A DNA stretch of 64,000 nt from Planktosalinus sp963975935 (GTDB lineage Bacteria > Bacteroidota > Bacteroidia > Flavobacteriales > Flavobacteriaceae), in assembly GCA_963975935.1 (NCBI GenBank), contig CAXBIQ010000001.1, positions 372,001 through 436,000 on the forward strand, read 5' to 3'. Of the stretch, positions 53,148 to 61,925 are shown piece by piece. Both the position numbers and the translations under genes were made by a program. Each line of letters starts with the position of its first letter. Positions within the stretch are counted from its first letter, which is position 1. A model generated the notes under the pieces. It was given only the letters and a program-made list of their open reading frames with translations, had not been told where the DNA came from and ran no database searches.

Positions 53148-53795
53148 ATGAAATTAGACAGAAAGAAACATTGGGAAACAGTTTACGAAACTAAAAATCC
53201 AGACCAGGTAAGTTGGACGCAAGAAATACCAAAAACTTCACTGAAGTTTATACGTTCGTTCAAACTAAATAAAAAGGCAAAAATTATAGACATTGGTGGT
53301 GGCGACAGTAAACTTGTTGACTATTTACTCAAGGAAGGGTATAATAACATTACTGTACTTGATATTTCAGAAAAAGCAATTGCGAAAGCTAAAAAAAGAC
53401 TGGGAGAAAAGGCAAGTAAAGTAAATTGGATTGTAAGCGACATTACCGAATTTGAACCAGATACATCTTTCGATGTTTGGCACGACAGAGCAACTTTTCA
53501 TTTTCTTACAACAGATGACCAGATTAAAAAATATACTAACATAGCGACAATATTTGTAAGAGGTTATTTAATAATAGGAACCTTTTCACAAAACGGACCA
53601 AAAAAATGTAGCGGACTTGAAATAAAACAATACAATGAAGAGGAATTAACATCGGAATTAAAAAAAGGATTTGACAAAATTCGCTGTGTATCAGAGGACC
53701 ACACAACACCATTCAACACCATACAGAATTTTCTGTTTTGTAGTTTTAAAAGACAATTAACTGTAAAGCCAGCAATACCTTCACCTACAAGCTAA
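53148..53795 (+). CDS. Class I SAM-dependent methyltransferase
   Basis: 215 residues. The SAM-binding motif I is IIDIGGGDSKLVDYL, with acidic VLDIS for motif II and FDVWHDRATFHFL for motif IV. It begins HWETVYETKNPDQVSW, as in a group of small methyltransferases that includes thiopurine/tellurite-type enzymes. The last ~15 residues (KRQLTVKPAIPSPTS) do not look like part of the domain and may be read-through of older sequence. It lies between the copper block and the mer operon; the substrate is unknown. Confidence 0.82.
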   Translation: MKLDRKKHWETVYETKNPDQVSWTQEIPKTSLKFIRSFKLNKKAKIIDIGGGDSKLVDYLLKEGYNNITVLDISEKAIAKAKKRLGEKASKVNWIVSDITEFEPDTSFDVWHDRATFHFLTTDDQIKKYTNIATIFVRGYLIIGTFSQNGPKKCSGLEIKQYNEEELTSELKKGFDKIRCVSEDHTTPFNTIQNFLFCSFKRQLTVKPAIPSPTS

Positions 53796-53892
53796 AAGAA
53801 CAGATGTACATTTCGGTAGTTTTAGTTTTTGCAAAACACAAATCAAAACAAAAGGAACATAATGATCAAAATTTACATATCATTCTTTTTTG

Positions 53893-53914
53893 TATTTAAG
53901 TATTTGCTTAAATA
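53893..53914 (+). promoter_or_regulatory. Palindromic operator of the mer ArsR regulator
   Basis: TATTTAAG (53893-53900) and CTTAAATA (53907-53914) are exact inverted repeats around 6 nt, the size and AT-rich type used by ArsR/SmtB repressors. The spacer contains the TTTG of the -33 box, so bound repressor would block polymerase. Confidence 0.7.
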
Positions 53915-53933
53915 AGAAATAATTGTAACTTTG
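53903..53933 (+). promoter_or_regulatory. mer operon promoter
   Basis: TTTG (53903-53906), exactly 19 nt, then TAACTTTG (53926-53933): a full match to the Bacteroidota consensus. The regulator's ATG is 4 bases past the box, so the mRNA is nearly leaderless. Confidence 0.75.
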
Positions 53934-53937
53934 CCTT

Positions 53938-54312
53938 ATGAAAAATAATTCTTGCATTAGACAACAGGCAGATATTGAACAGATAAACCGTTGTAAAAAG
54001 ACAGTTTCAGAATTAAATGAATCGTTTGACTATTTGGCAAATGGACTTTCTTTAGTCGGAAATAATGTTCGGCTAAAAATTCTTTACCTACTCTTTGAGG
54101 AGAAACGACTTTGCGTTTGCGACTTAAGTGATATTCTCGAAATGAATATTTCTGCTATCTCTCAACATTTGAGAAAAATGAAGGACAGAAATTTATTGGA
54201 AACCGAAAGAGATGCTCAAACGATTTTTTACTCACTAACCCCTGAATATTCAACATTATTAAATCCGTTTTTTGAAATACTCGATAAAAACAAAGTTTTA
54301 GAAACGATATGA
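53938..54312 (+). CDS. ArsR/SmtB-family metalloregulator of the mer operon
   Basis: 124 residues. The winged HTH shows VGNNVRLKILYLLFEEKRLC then VCDLSDILEMNISAISQHL; the CVC in the recognition helix is the ArsR-type metal site and an N-terminal Cys (NNSCIRQQ) may complete it. In Bacteroidota mer operons this replaces the proteobacterial MerR. A palindromic operator sits over its own promoter. Its stop overlaps the merTP start by 4 bp. Confidence 0.88.
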   Translation: MKNNSCIRQQADIEQINRCKKTVSELNESFDYLANGLSLVGNNVRLKILYLLFEEKRLCVCDLSDILEMNISAISQHLRKMKDRNLLETERDAQTIFYSLTPEYSTLLNPFFEILDKNKVLETI

Positions 54313-54923
54313 AAAGTGAAAACAAATTAATTGGTGCAGGTTTGTTAACTGCAATTACAGCCTCTTTATGTTGTATTACACCCGTTTTGGCTTTAATCGC
54401 GGGAACAAGTGGAATTGCCTCAACATTTTCTTGGCTTGAGCCTTTTAGACCTTATCTAATCGGGCTAACAATTTTAGTGCTCGGCTTTGCTTGGTATCAA
54501 AAACTAAAACCTCAAAAAGAAATCGATTGTGAATGCGATACGGACGACCTGCCTGCCGGTAAGGAAGGAAAATCAAAATTTATACAGTCAAAAACCTTTT
54601 TGGGAATAGTAACAGCATTTGCAATTATAATGCTGGCATTTCCATATTATTCATCCATTTTTTATCCGGATAATAAAAAAGAAGTGGTCATTGTAAACCA
54701 ATCAAATATTCAAACTGTAAACTTTAATGTTCAAGGAATGACTTGTGCTGGCTGTGAAGAAAGCATAAAACACGCTGTAAATGAATTGGACGGTATTATA
54801 AATGTAACCCCTTCGTATGAAAGGGGAAATACCGTCGTAGAGTTTGATAAGTCTAAAACCTCTAAAGTAGCTATTGAAAAGGCAATTAATTCAACAGGAT
54901 ACAAAGTTATAAAAGATAAATAA
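54309..54923 (+). CDS. merTP: Mercuric transport protein MerTP (MerT fused to MerP domain)
   Basis: 204 residues. The MerT part has three membrane helices with the Cys21-Cys22 pair in SLCCITP and a cytoplasmic CECD loop. After TM3 follows a MerP-like HMA domain with Cys146 and Cys149 in GMTCAGC. It brings Hg2+ across the inner membrane to MerA. A second, diverged version lies at 57.8 kb. Confidence 0.9.
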   Translation: MKSENKLIGAGLLTAITASLCCITPVLALIAGTSGIASTFSWLEPFRPYLIGLTILVLGFAWYQKLKPQKEIDCECDTDDLPAGKEGKSKFIQSKTFLGIVTAFAIIMLAFPYYSSIFYPDNKKEVVIVNQSNIQTVNFNVQGMTCAGCEESIKHAVNELDGIINVTPSYERGNTVVEFDKSKTSKVAIEKAINSTGYKVIKDK

Positions 54924-54940
54924 ACGCAAAATTACCCATT

Positions 54941-55282
54941 ATGAAAAAACTATCAATAGTGCCTATTTTGGCTTTAATGCTGTTTTCTTTTCAGGCCAAA
55001 TCACAAAGCAAGGAGGTTACAAATCAAGTTGTGGAAGGAGCTTCAAAGAAACACAATGCAACCACGGTGAAATTTAAAATTACAGGCATTACTTGTGCTG
55101 GTTGTTCCAATGCTATTTATAATGCATTAAAGGAAGTAGATGGTGTTTTGGAACATTCGGTTGAATACCCTGGAGATATTGCTGTTATTGAGTTTGATGG
55201 TTCAAAAACAAGTATCAAAGCCCTAAAACTTATCATAGAAAAGAAAGGGTTTAAGGCCGAAGTAATTAAAGGGAAGGTCTAA
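54941..55282 (+). CDS. merP: Periplasmic HMA protein, MerP-like
   Basis: 113 residues: signal peptide (about 1-22), then one HMA domain with GITCAGC. The expected role is binding Hg2+ in the periplasm and passing it to MerTP. It lies 17 bp after merTP and 29 bp before merA. A copper role cannot be excluded, but the operon argues for mercury. Confidence 0.85.
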   Translation: MKKLSIVPILALMLFSFQAKSQSKEVTNQVVEGASKKHNATTVKFKITGITCAGCSNAIYNALKEVDGVLEHSVEYPGDIAVIEFDGSKTSIKALKLIIEKKGFKAEVIKGKV

Positions 55283-55311
55283 TTTTTAATAAGTAAACAG
55301 TACCGATTTCA

Positions 55312-57018
55312 ATGAAAAATACAGCTAAAATGAAAATCAAAATGCCTCAAAATAGAGAAACCATTACATTGGAAATCGAGGGTATGACCTGTGAAGGTTG
55401 TGCAACACATATCGAAAAGGATATGAACGCAACTGAAGGAGTTTTAAGTTCCACAGTTAACCACGAAACCGGAAAAGGCGAATTTAATTTTGATGCTGAT
55501 AAGATGAGTAAGGCAAATGTAATAGATGCTATAAACAGCGTTGGTGATTATTCGGTTGTAAATAATGTCGACGAGGAAGAGGTTTCCGCTGTAAATTCCA
55601 AAGGCCAAAATCAATTCGATTTAATAATTATTGGTGGTGGTTCAGCTGCATTTTCAGCAGCCATTAAAGCTGAAGGTTTAGGGCTCACAACACTTATGGT
55701 AAATGCAGGATTAGATTTTGGTGGCACTTGCGTAAATGTGGGTTGTGTACCGTCTAAAAACCTTATTCGGGCTGCCGAAACGGTACGTCTCGCTACGCAT
55801 TCCAATTTTAAGGGTATAAAACCTAAAGGAGCAGACATTGATTTTACACAAACCATAAAAGATAAAAAAGCATTGGTTGCTTCACTTCAGCAACAAAAAT
55901 ATATGGATGTGGTAAGTGATTTTGAAAACCTGATAATGCGTACAGGTTGGGCTGAACTTGTTGATAATAAAACAATCCTTGTGGATGGAAAAGACACCTA
56001 CACAGCAACCAACATTCTAATGGCAACAGGAGCAACTACCAATATTCCAAATATTGAAGGACTGAATGAGGTTGGTTATTTAACCAATGTGACCTTGTTC
56101 GATTTAGAGGAAAAACCTGAAAGTTTGACCATTATGGGAGCTGGTTATATTGGTTTGGAAATTGCGATGGCTTACAACAGATTGGGTGTAAAAGTACGTA
56201 TCATTGAATTTACCGACAGGCCATTACGCAGTCAAACAAAAGATATTACAGATGTTTTGGTAGAACAAATGAAAAGTGAAGGGATTGAAATCCTTCCAAA
56301 CTTTAGAGCGTTTAAATTTGAAAAGAAAGGTAACGATACAATTATTCATTGTAATTGTCCTGATGGTTCCACAACTCAAATTGTTGAAAAAGGACATATT
56401 GTGGTGGCTACAGGGACGAAGCCTAACACCTCTAAATTAGGGCTTGAGAATATCGGCCTAAAGTTAACAGTAAGCGGCCATATTATTGTAAATGAAAAAA
56501 TGGAAACCAATATTTCCAATATTTATGCAGCAGGAGATGTCACCATTACACCGGCATTTGTTTATACAGCAGCAACCGAAGGTAGTACAGCAGTGCACAA
56601 TGCGTTTTCATCAACAAAAACAAGTATTGATTATTCATCATTACCTTGGGTAGTATTTACAGACCCTCAAATCGCAGGAGCAGGTATAGATGAAATTGAA
56701 GCAGAAAAAAAGGAAATTCCTTTTGAAGTCAGTAAACTTGATTTAATTCACGTTCCAAGAGCCTTGGCAGCTCAAGATACCAGAGGGTTCATAAAACTGA
56801 TACGCAACACTGAAACCGATAAATTAATAGGCGCAAGAGTAGTTGCACCTGAAGGTGGTGAACTGATACAACAATTGAGTATGGCTATTAAATTTGGAAT
56901 CACTGTAAAAGATTTAGCAGAAAGCTTTTATCCATATTTAACTTTAGGAGAATCTGTTAAACTGGCAGCGATTACCTTTGGGAAAGATGTTTCCAAATTA
57001 AGTTGCTGCGCGAGTTAA
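55312..57018 (+). CDS. merA: Mercury(II) reductase
   Basis: 568 residues. N-terminal HMA domain with Cys27 and Cys30 (GMTCEGC); FAD-binding GGGSAA (108-113); redox-active Cys140 and Cys145 in GGTCVNVGCVP; NAD(P)H-binding GAGYIGLEIAMAY; AAGDVT for the second FAD motif; and a C-terminal Cys565-Cys566 pair, which hands Hg2+ to the active site of the partner subunit. It reduces Hg2+ to Hg0 with NADPH. All catalytic parts are present, so it should be active. No merB is in the window, so organomercurials are not covered. Confidence 0.95.
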   Translation: MKNTAKMKIKMPQNRETITLEIEGMTCEGCATHIEKDMNATEGVLSSTVNHETGKGEFNFDADKMSKANVIDAINSVGDYSVVNNVDEEEVSAVNSKGQNQFDLIIIGGGSAAFSAAIKAEGLGLTTLMVNAGLDFGGTCVNVGCVPSKNLIRAAETVRLATHSNFKGIKPKGADIDFTQTIKDKKALVASLQQQKYMDVVSDFENLIMRTGWAELVDNKTILVDGKDTYTATNILMATGATTNIPNIEGLNEVGYLTNVTLFDLEEKPESLTIMGAGYIGLEIAMAYNRLGVKVRIIEFTDRPLRSQTKDITDVLVEQMKSEGIEILPNFRAFKFEKKGNDTIIHCNCPDGSTTQIVEKGHIVVATGTKPNTSKLGLENIGLKLTVSGHIIVNEKMETNISNIYAAGDVTITPAFVYTAATEGSTAVHNAFSSTKTSIDYSSLPWVVFTDPQIAGAGIDEIEAEKKEIPFEVSKLDLIHVPRALAAQDTRGFIKLIRNTETDKLIGARVVAPEGGELIQQLSMAIKFGITVKDLAESFYPYLTLGESVKLAAITFGKDVSKLSCCAS

Positions 57019-57027
57019 GTTTGAGTT

Positions 57028-57414
57028 ATGAAAGGAGAACAGTACAAATTACCTACTGATTTAATCTTGGATATTAAATCCAGATTAAAAACTTTGAGTG
57101 GTCAAATAAACGGCATTGTTAAAATGCTTGATGAAGGAAAGGATCCCGAACAAATAAACATACAGTTCAGATCCATTGATAAGGGGATTCAAAAAGCACA
57201 TTACTTACTGCTGGATGAAGTCTATCGAAAAGCACTTGCTATTGGAATTGTAAAGGCCGTGGACTCTTGCCCAGGAAATTGTGGCAATGAAGATAAAATT
57301 GAATATTTAAAAAGTGAATTCCCCAATTTGGAATTATCCGATTTGACCAATCGCTTAAAAGAAATCCAAACTATTGAAACCAGATTAAAAAACTACAACG
57401 AAAAAAAAGGTTAA
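57028..57414 (+). CDS. CsoR/FrmR-family transcriptional regulator
   Basis: 128 residues. The all-helical CsoR fold is seen in DIKSRLKTLSGQINGIVKML and FRSIDKGIQKAHYLLLDE. The classical Cys of helix alpha2 is not where CsoR has it; instead a C-terminal extension holds SCPGNCGNE. It may sense Hg2+, Cu+ or an aldehyde through this cluster. It starts 9 bp after merA. It could govern the downstream thioredoxin/MerTP2 genes or the copper module. Confidence 0.84.
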   Translation: MKGEQYKLPTDLILDIKSRLKTLSGQINGIVKMLDEGKDPEQINIQFRSIDKGIQKAHYLLLDEVYRKALAIGIVKAVDSCPGNCGNEDKIEYLKSEFPNLELSDLTNRLKEIQTIETRLKNYNEKKG

Positions 57415-57482
57415 AAAAAGTTTGGTGACCCCCTACCTCACGTTCTCATCTTTGTTCCATTATTAATTTAAACTTAAATAAG

Positions 57483-57752
57483 ATGAAACGACAAATCGAG
57501 ATTTTTACAGCAGGTTGCCCGGTATGCGAGCCTGTGGTGCAATTAGTAAAAGAGACAGCAGGAAAGGACTGCGAAATCACACTTCATAATCTGTCCGAGC
57601 AATGCGAAAGTAAAATCTGTGTTTCAAAAATGAAGGAATATGGGGTTACAAGAGTTCCCGCCATTGCTGTGGACGGAAAACTACTGAATTGCTGCACCAA
57701 AATCGAAATCACAAAAGAGGATTTGGTAAACGCGGGAATAGGAAGTTGTTAG
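57483..57752 (+). CDS. Thioredoxin-like protein with CPVC motif
   Basis: 89 residues, a small thioredoxin/glutaredoxin fold with Cys12-Pro-Val-Cys15 and cis-Pro in VTRVPAIAVDG. Extra cysteines (QCESKIC, LNCC, final C) make it unusually Cys-rich at 7. With a MerT-like gene 2 bp downstream, a thiol carrier for Hg2+ is plausible. It resembles alternatives to MerP found in some operons, but this is inferred. Confidence 0.78.
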   Translation: MKRQIEIFTAGCPVCEPVVQLVKETAGKDCEITLHNLSEQCESKICVSKMKEYGVTRVPAIAVDGKLLNCCTKIEITKEDLVNAGIGSC

Positions 57753-57754
57753 GT

Positions 57755-58366
57755 ATGGCAATTACTAAATGGAACAAAAAAACATCTATGGGGACTGCTG
57801 TATTTTCAGCAGTTTCCCTTAAACTATGCTGCTGGGGTCCTTTGCTACTTACAAGTGTAGCTGGTATTAGTGGAAGTTCTGTCTATTTTTCTTGGCTTAT
57901 TGCCTTGAAACCTTATCTGTTGGTTATAGCATTTTTGTCATTGGGACTGGCCTTTTATCAGGTTTATAAAAAAAAGAAGGTGGACGATTGTGGTAACTGT
58001 GATATGGCTAAGCCATCATTTTTTAAGTCGAAATTCTATTTGTGGTTGGTTACAGTGTTTGTTGTTGTAATGACATTGGTTTCTTATTATCCACAAATAT
58101 TTCATTCAACGGAGAAAGTAGGAATTGTTGCAACAAACAATACCGATATTCAAACTGTAAAGTTGAATATTGAAGGGATGGTATGCTCGGGTTGTGAAGA
58201 AAACATCAACCATTCGGTAAACAAAATTGACGGGGTTACAAATGTATCTACGTCTTTTGAAGAAGGGACTTCAATTATAGAATTTGATACCACTAAAACG
58301 AATGTCGATGAGATAAAAAAGGTCATTCAATCAAAAGGGTATTTGATTACAAATAGTAGAGACTGA
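57755..58366 (+). CDS. Second MerTP-like mercuric transporter
   Basis: 203 residues from the ATG 2 bp after the thioredoxin-like gene; a longer frame back to 57689 overlaps that gene and was rejected. The MerT part has Cys25-Cys26 in KLCCWGP, further Cys in DDCGNCDMA, and the C-terminal HMA has GMVCSGC. It is clearly a diverged paralogue of the product of 54309-54923, with the same plan. It may import another metal or serve the CPVC protein. Confidence 0.86.
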   Translation: MAITKWNKKTSMGTAVFSAVSLKLCCWGPLLLTSVAGISGSSVYFSWLIALKPYLLVIAFLSLGLAFYQVYKKKKVDDCGNCDMAKPSFFKSKFYLWLVTVFVVVMTLVSYYPQIFHSTEKVGIVATNNTDIQTVKLNIEGMVCSGCEENINHSVNKIDGVTNVSTSFEEGTSIIEFDTTKTNVDEIKKVIQSKGYLITNSRD

Positions 58367-58501
58367 TAGACACGTATCCATTGCGGTGATAAAAGATAAA
58401 TTAAAAACGACTTATCCAATTGGTAGTAATAATTCGTGAAGAGTAAATTCTACAAATCATTCAGCATATAACGTAACACATTACAGTCTTTTAATCCTGA
58501 A

Positions 58502-58518
58502 ATTTGTAACATACAAAT
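58502..58518 (+). promoter_or_regulatory. Inverted repeat upstream of copA
   Basis: ATTTGTA (58502-58508), 3 nt, TACAAAT (58512-58518): a perfect 7-bp palindrome 12 bp before the copA ATG. It overlaps the likely start region and is a good candidate operator for a copper sensor such as the CsoR-type protein 1.1 kb upstream. Confidence 0.5.
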
Positions 58519-58530
58519 AAGAACGGATTT

Positions 58531-60789
58531 ATGGAGACAATCAACATATTTGAAACCAAAAAGAAGAATCATAAACAGGGTGTGAAAGAATCATTTCCAG
58601 TTACGGGAATGACCTGTGCCTCTTGTGCAGCGAGTGTTGAATCTGTATTAAAACACACAGAAGGTGTGTTTGATGCAAGTGTTAATTTTGCCAATAGTTC
58701 CGTTCTTGTGGAATATGACAAGGAGTTGAGTCCAAATCAACTTCAAAACGCGCTTCGTGAGGTCGGTTACGATATTATAATTGATGCCGAAGACCCTTCG
58801 GAAGTACAGCAAGAACTTCAGCAAAAGCATTATCAGGACATAAAAAACCGAACCATCTGGTCGGCGATACTTACGCTGCCCATTTTTGTGTTGGGAATGT
58901 TCTATATGCAATGGGAACCAAGCAAATGGATTTCATTGGTATTGGCCTTTCCCATTCTTTTTTGGTTCGGGCGTAGCTTTTTCATCAATGCCTTCAAGCA
59001 GGCCAAACACGGTAAAGCAAATATGGATACCTTGGTGGCGTTGAGTACCGGAATCGCCTTCCTCTTTAGTGTATTCAATACCTTTTTTCCTGAATTTTGG
59101 TTAAGTCGTGGCATCGAGCCTCACGTATATTACGAAGCGGCTACCGTGATTATCACCTTTATTTCCTTGGGGAAACTATTGGAAGAAAAGGCAAAATCAA
59201 ATACATCTTCAGCCATTAAAAAACTAATGGGGCTTCAGCCTAAAACCCTTAAAATTATTGAGAATGGGGAAGAGAGGGAAATCCCTATTTCATCCGTACA
59301 GGTTGGTCAGACCATTTTGGTGCGTCCCGGAGAAAAGATTCCCGTGGATGGCGAAGTTTCCAAGGGAAGCTCATATGTAGATGAAAGTATGATTACTGGT
59401 GAACCCGTTCCAGTTCAGAAATCCCAAGGGGAAAAGGTATTCGCTGGTACCGTTAATCAAAAAGGAAGTTTTCAATTTACCGCTGAAAAAGTAGGTGGAG
59501 AAACCCTGCTTTCCCAAATCATTAAAATGGTTCAGCAAGCGCAAGGGAGTAAGGCACCCGTTCAAAAACTGGTCGATAAGATTGCCGGTATTTTCGTTCC
59601 TGTGGTATTGGGTATTTCCATTGTAACCTTCATTGTCTGGATGTCTTTAGGAGGCGATAATGCCTTTTCACAAGCCTTATTGACCTCTGTAGCAGTATTG
59701 GTAATCGCCTGTCCTTGTGCTTTGGGATTGGCAACACCTACCGCCATTATGGTGGGAATTGGTAAAGGCGCAGAAAATAATATTTTGATAAAGGATGCCG
59801 AAAGTTTAGAACTCGGCCATAAAGTGAATGCAGTAATCCTGGATAAAACAGGTACCATTACAGAAGGAAAACCATTGGTAACCGATATACTCTGGAACGA
59901 TAAGCTTGAAAATCAAAATGAATACAAGGAAATTCTCTTGGCTATCGAAGGGCAATCAGAACATCCTTTGGCAGAAGCAGTCGTTAATCATTTGAAAGAG
60001 GAAAATATTGAACAAGCAGAAATTACTTCCTTCGAAAGTATTACCGGAAAAGGTGTAAAGGCGCAACAGCAGAATGGTTCAAAATATTATGTGGGCAACC
60101 ATAAACTAATGGTCGAAAAGGATATTCAAATCGACGCTACTTTAATGCAAACAGCAGAAAGTCTCGAAGAAAAAGCAAAAACAGTCATATTCTTTGGTAA
60201 CGAAGATCAAGTGCTCGCGATACTGGCCATCGCGGACAAGATTAAAGAAACTTCAAAAAAAGCCATAGCTATGCTTCAAGAAAGGGGTATCGAGGTCTAT
60301 ATGCTCACGGGAGATAACAATAAAACCGCATTAGCTGTTGCAAATCAGGTAGGAATAACAAATTATCAAGGCGAAGTAATGCCTTCGGACAAAGCGGCTT
60401 TTGTCGAAAAATTACAGGCGGATGGGAAGATAGTAGCAATGGTGGGCGATGGTATCAACGATTCGCACGCATTGGCGCAAGCCAATGTTAGTATTGCAAT
60501 GGGTAAGGGTTCGGATATAGCAATGGATGTAGCAAAAATGACCTTGATAACATCAGATTTGCAATCCATCCCAAAAGCATTGGAACTGTCAAAAAGAACC
60601 GTGTTGGGCATACGTCAGAACTTATTCTGGGCATTCATTTACAACATCATCGGTATTCCAATTGCAGCGGGAGTTTTGTATCCCGTAAATGGGTTTTTGT
60701 TGGATCCGATGATTGCAGGTGCAGCAATGGCATTCAGTAGTGTATCTGTAGTAGCAAACAGCTTAAGACTTAAACGAGTAAAACTTTAA
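58531..60789 (+). CDS. copA: CopA-type Cu+ P1B ATPase (CPC motif)
   Basis: 752 residues. One N-terminal HMA domain with GMTCASC (Cys29, Cys32), actuator TGEP (289-292), membrane site Cys-Pro-Cys (394-396), phosphorylation motif DKTGT (438-442), and GDGINDSHAL near the end. This is the Cu+ (and Ag+) exporting class, complementing the CPH-type CopB at 9.3-11.4 kb. A 164-bp gap with a palindrome precedes it, so it has its own promoter, and an HMA chaperone follows 20 bp later. Confidence 0.94.
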   Translation: METINIFETKKKNHKQGVKESFPVTGMTCASCAASVESVLKHTEGVFDASVNFANSSVLVEYDKELSPNQLQNALREVGYDIIIDAEDPSEVQQELQQKHYQDIKNRTIWSAILTLPIFVLGMFYMQWEPSKWISLVLAFPILFWFGRSFFINAFKQAKHGKANMDTLVALSTGIAFLFSVFNTFFPEFWLSRGIEPHVYYEAATVIITFISLGKLLEEKAKSNTSSAIKKLMGLQPKTLKIIENGEEREIPISSVQVGQTILVRPGEKIPVDGEVSKGSSYVDESMITGEPVPVQKSQGEKVFAGTVNQKGSFQFTAEKVGGETLLSQIIKMVQQAQGSKAPVQKLVDKIAGIFVPVVLGISIVTFIVWMSLGGDNAFSQALLTSVAVLVIACPCALGLATPTAIMVGIGKGAENNILIKDAESLELGHKVNAVILDKTGTITEGKPLVTDILWNDKLENQNEYKEILLAIEGQSEHPLAEAVVNHLKEENIEQAEITSFESITGKGVKAQQQNGSKYYVGNHKLMVEKDIQIDATLMQTAESLEEKAKTVIFFGNEDQVLAILAIADKIKETSKKAIAMLQERGIEVYMLTGDNNKTALAVANQVGITNYQGEVMPSDKAAFVEKLQADGKIVAMVGDGINDSHALAQANVSIAMGKGSDIAMDVAKMTLITSDLQSIPKALELSKRTVLGIRQNLFWAFIYNIIGIPIAAGVLYPVNGFLLDPMIAGAAMAFSSVSVVANSLRLKRVKL

Positions 60790-60809
60790 TAATTAATAAA
60801 TTCAATACT

Positions 60810-61022
60810 ATGAAAACTTTAAAATTTAAAACAAATATCAATTGTGGTGGGTGTGTATCAAAAGTAACCCCTTTTTTAAACAAACAAGAAGGTGTAGAAA
60901 GTTGGGAAGTAGATACCGCCAATCCTAATAAAATCTTAACCATTGAAAGCGATGGTGCAACCGAAGAAGACGTAAAATCAACTTTGCAAAAAGTAGGATT
61001 TAAGGCGGAACCTGTAGATTAA
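60810..61022 (+). CDS. Cytosolic HMA copper chaperone, CopZ-like
   Basis: 70 residues, single HMA domain with Cys12 and Cys15 in NINCGGC, no signal. Its place right after copA fits a carrier that delivers Cu+ to the pump. A related carrier is encoded at 32.7 kb near copB, so each ATPase has its own partner. Confidence 0.88.
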   Translation: MKTLKFKTNINCGGCVSKVTPFLNKQEGVESWEVDTANPNKILTIESDGATEEDVKSTLQKVGFKAEPVD

Positions 61023-61034
61023 TACGTTTTTAAT

Positions 61035-61808
61035 ATGGCTTATATTTTTATTTCGGTTGTGATTGTTCTTTTTGCTGTTCATTTTTATAGAAAAGCAAAA
61101 CGTCATAGTGTAAAGCCATTTCCAGAACATTGGCATAAATTATTGACGGATAATGTGCTGTTTTATAGAAATCTATCAAAAGACGCACAGCTAATTATTC
61201 AGCAAAAAATGATGCTATTTTTAAGTGAGGTCTATATCGATGCTGTGCAGTTTGAACTGGAAGAGTTGGATAAGGTTTTAATTGCAGCAAGTGCCGTCAT
61301 TCCAGTTTTTGGCTTCAAGGAATGGCACTACACAAATTTAAGTGGCATCCTTTTATATCCTGATAATTTTAATGAGGATATGCAATTTAGCAGTAAGGAT
61401 AACTCACGGAATATTGGTGGAATAGTTGGAAATGGAAGGTTCGAGAAACAGATGATACTTTCCAAGAAAGCATTGTACCACGGCTTTAAAAATACAACCG
61501 ATAAAAGCAATACTGGCATACACGAATTTGTGCACCTTATAGATAAGTTGGACGATAGAACAGACGGTGTGCCAGAGCGGCTAATGGAACATCAATATGC
61601 CATACCTTGGTTAAACTTAATCCATAAAGAAATGGAAGCGATTAACGATAACCATTCAGATATTCGTAAATATGGTGGAACAAATCAAGCTGAATTCTTT
61701 GCGGTTGCTTCAGAGTATTTTTTTGAACGAGCGGATTTACTAAAAAGAAAACATCCAGAACTTTATGGGATGTTGGTGGAATGTTTTAGGCAAGAACCGA
61801 GCACTTGA
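61035..61808 (+). CDS. M90-family zinc peptidase (MtfA-like)
   Basis: 257 residues with an N-terminal membrane segment (about 2-17). The zinc motif HEFVH is at 163-167, and AEFFAVASEYFFE supplies the downstream Glu. DGVPERL is another family landmark. MtfA peptidases act on a few proteins in sugar-uptake control, but here it ends the copA-chaperone unit (13 bp gap). A role in stress or clearance of metal-damaged proteins is only a guess. Confidence 0.84.
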   Translation: MAYIFISVVIVLFAVHFYRKAKRHSVKPFPEHWHKLLTDNVLFYRNLSKDAQLIIQQKMMLFLSEVYIDAVQFELEELDKVLIAASAVIPVFGFKEWHYTNLSGILLYPDNFNEDMQFSSKDNSRNIGGIVGNGRFEKQMILSKKALYHGFKNTTDKSNTGIHEFVHLIDKLDDRTDGVPERLMEHQYAIPWLNLIHKEMEAINDNHSDIRKYGGTNQAEFFAVASEYFFERADLLKRKHPELYGMLVECFRQEPST

Positions 61809-61842
61809 GAAAATGAATCAGGCAAACTATAGAGAGTTCAGT

Positions 61843-61858
61843 TTACACTCTCGTGTAA
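61843..61858. terminator. Small hairpin between convergent genes
   Basis: TTACAC (61843-61848) and GTGTAA (61853-61858) around TCTC. It lies between the converging M90 peptidase and nuclease genes. Neither side has a clear T-run, so termination is only suggested by position. Confidence 0.35.
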
Positions 61859-61925
61859 CGTGCTCAAACGTTAGTTTACTATGATTTCCGCATATCCTGC
61901 AAGTTCCTTTACGTTTCAAATTATC

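Noticed and set aside
57689..57754. Upstream extension of the second MerTP
   Set aside because: Overlaps the thioredoxin-like gene by 64 bp; the ATG at 57755 starts the usual MerT N-terminus.
53938..58366. Broad-spectrum mer operon with organomercurial lyase
   Set aside because: No MerB-like protein is encoded; only uptake, regulation and Hg(II) reduction are present.
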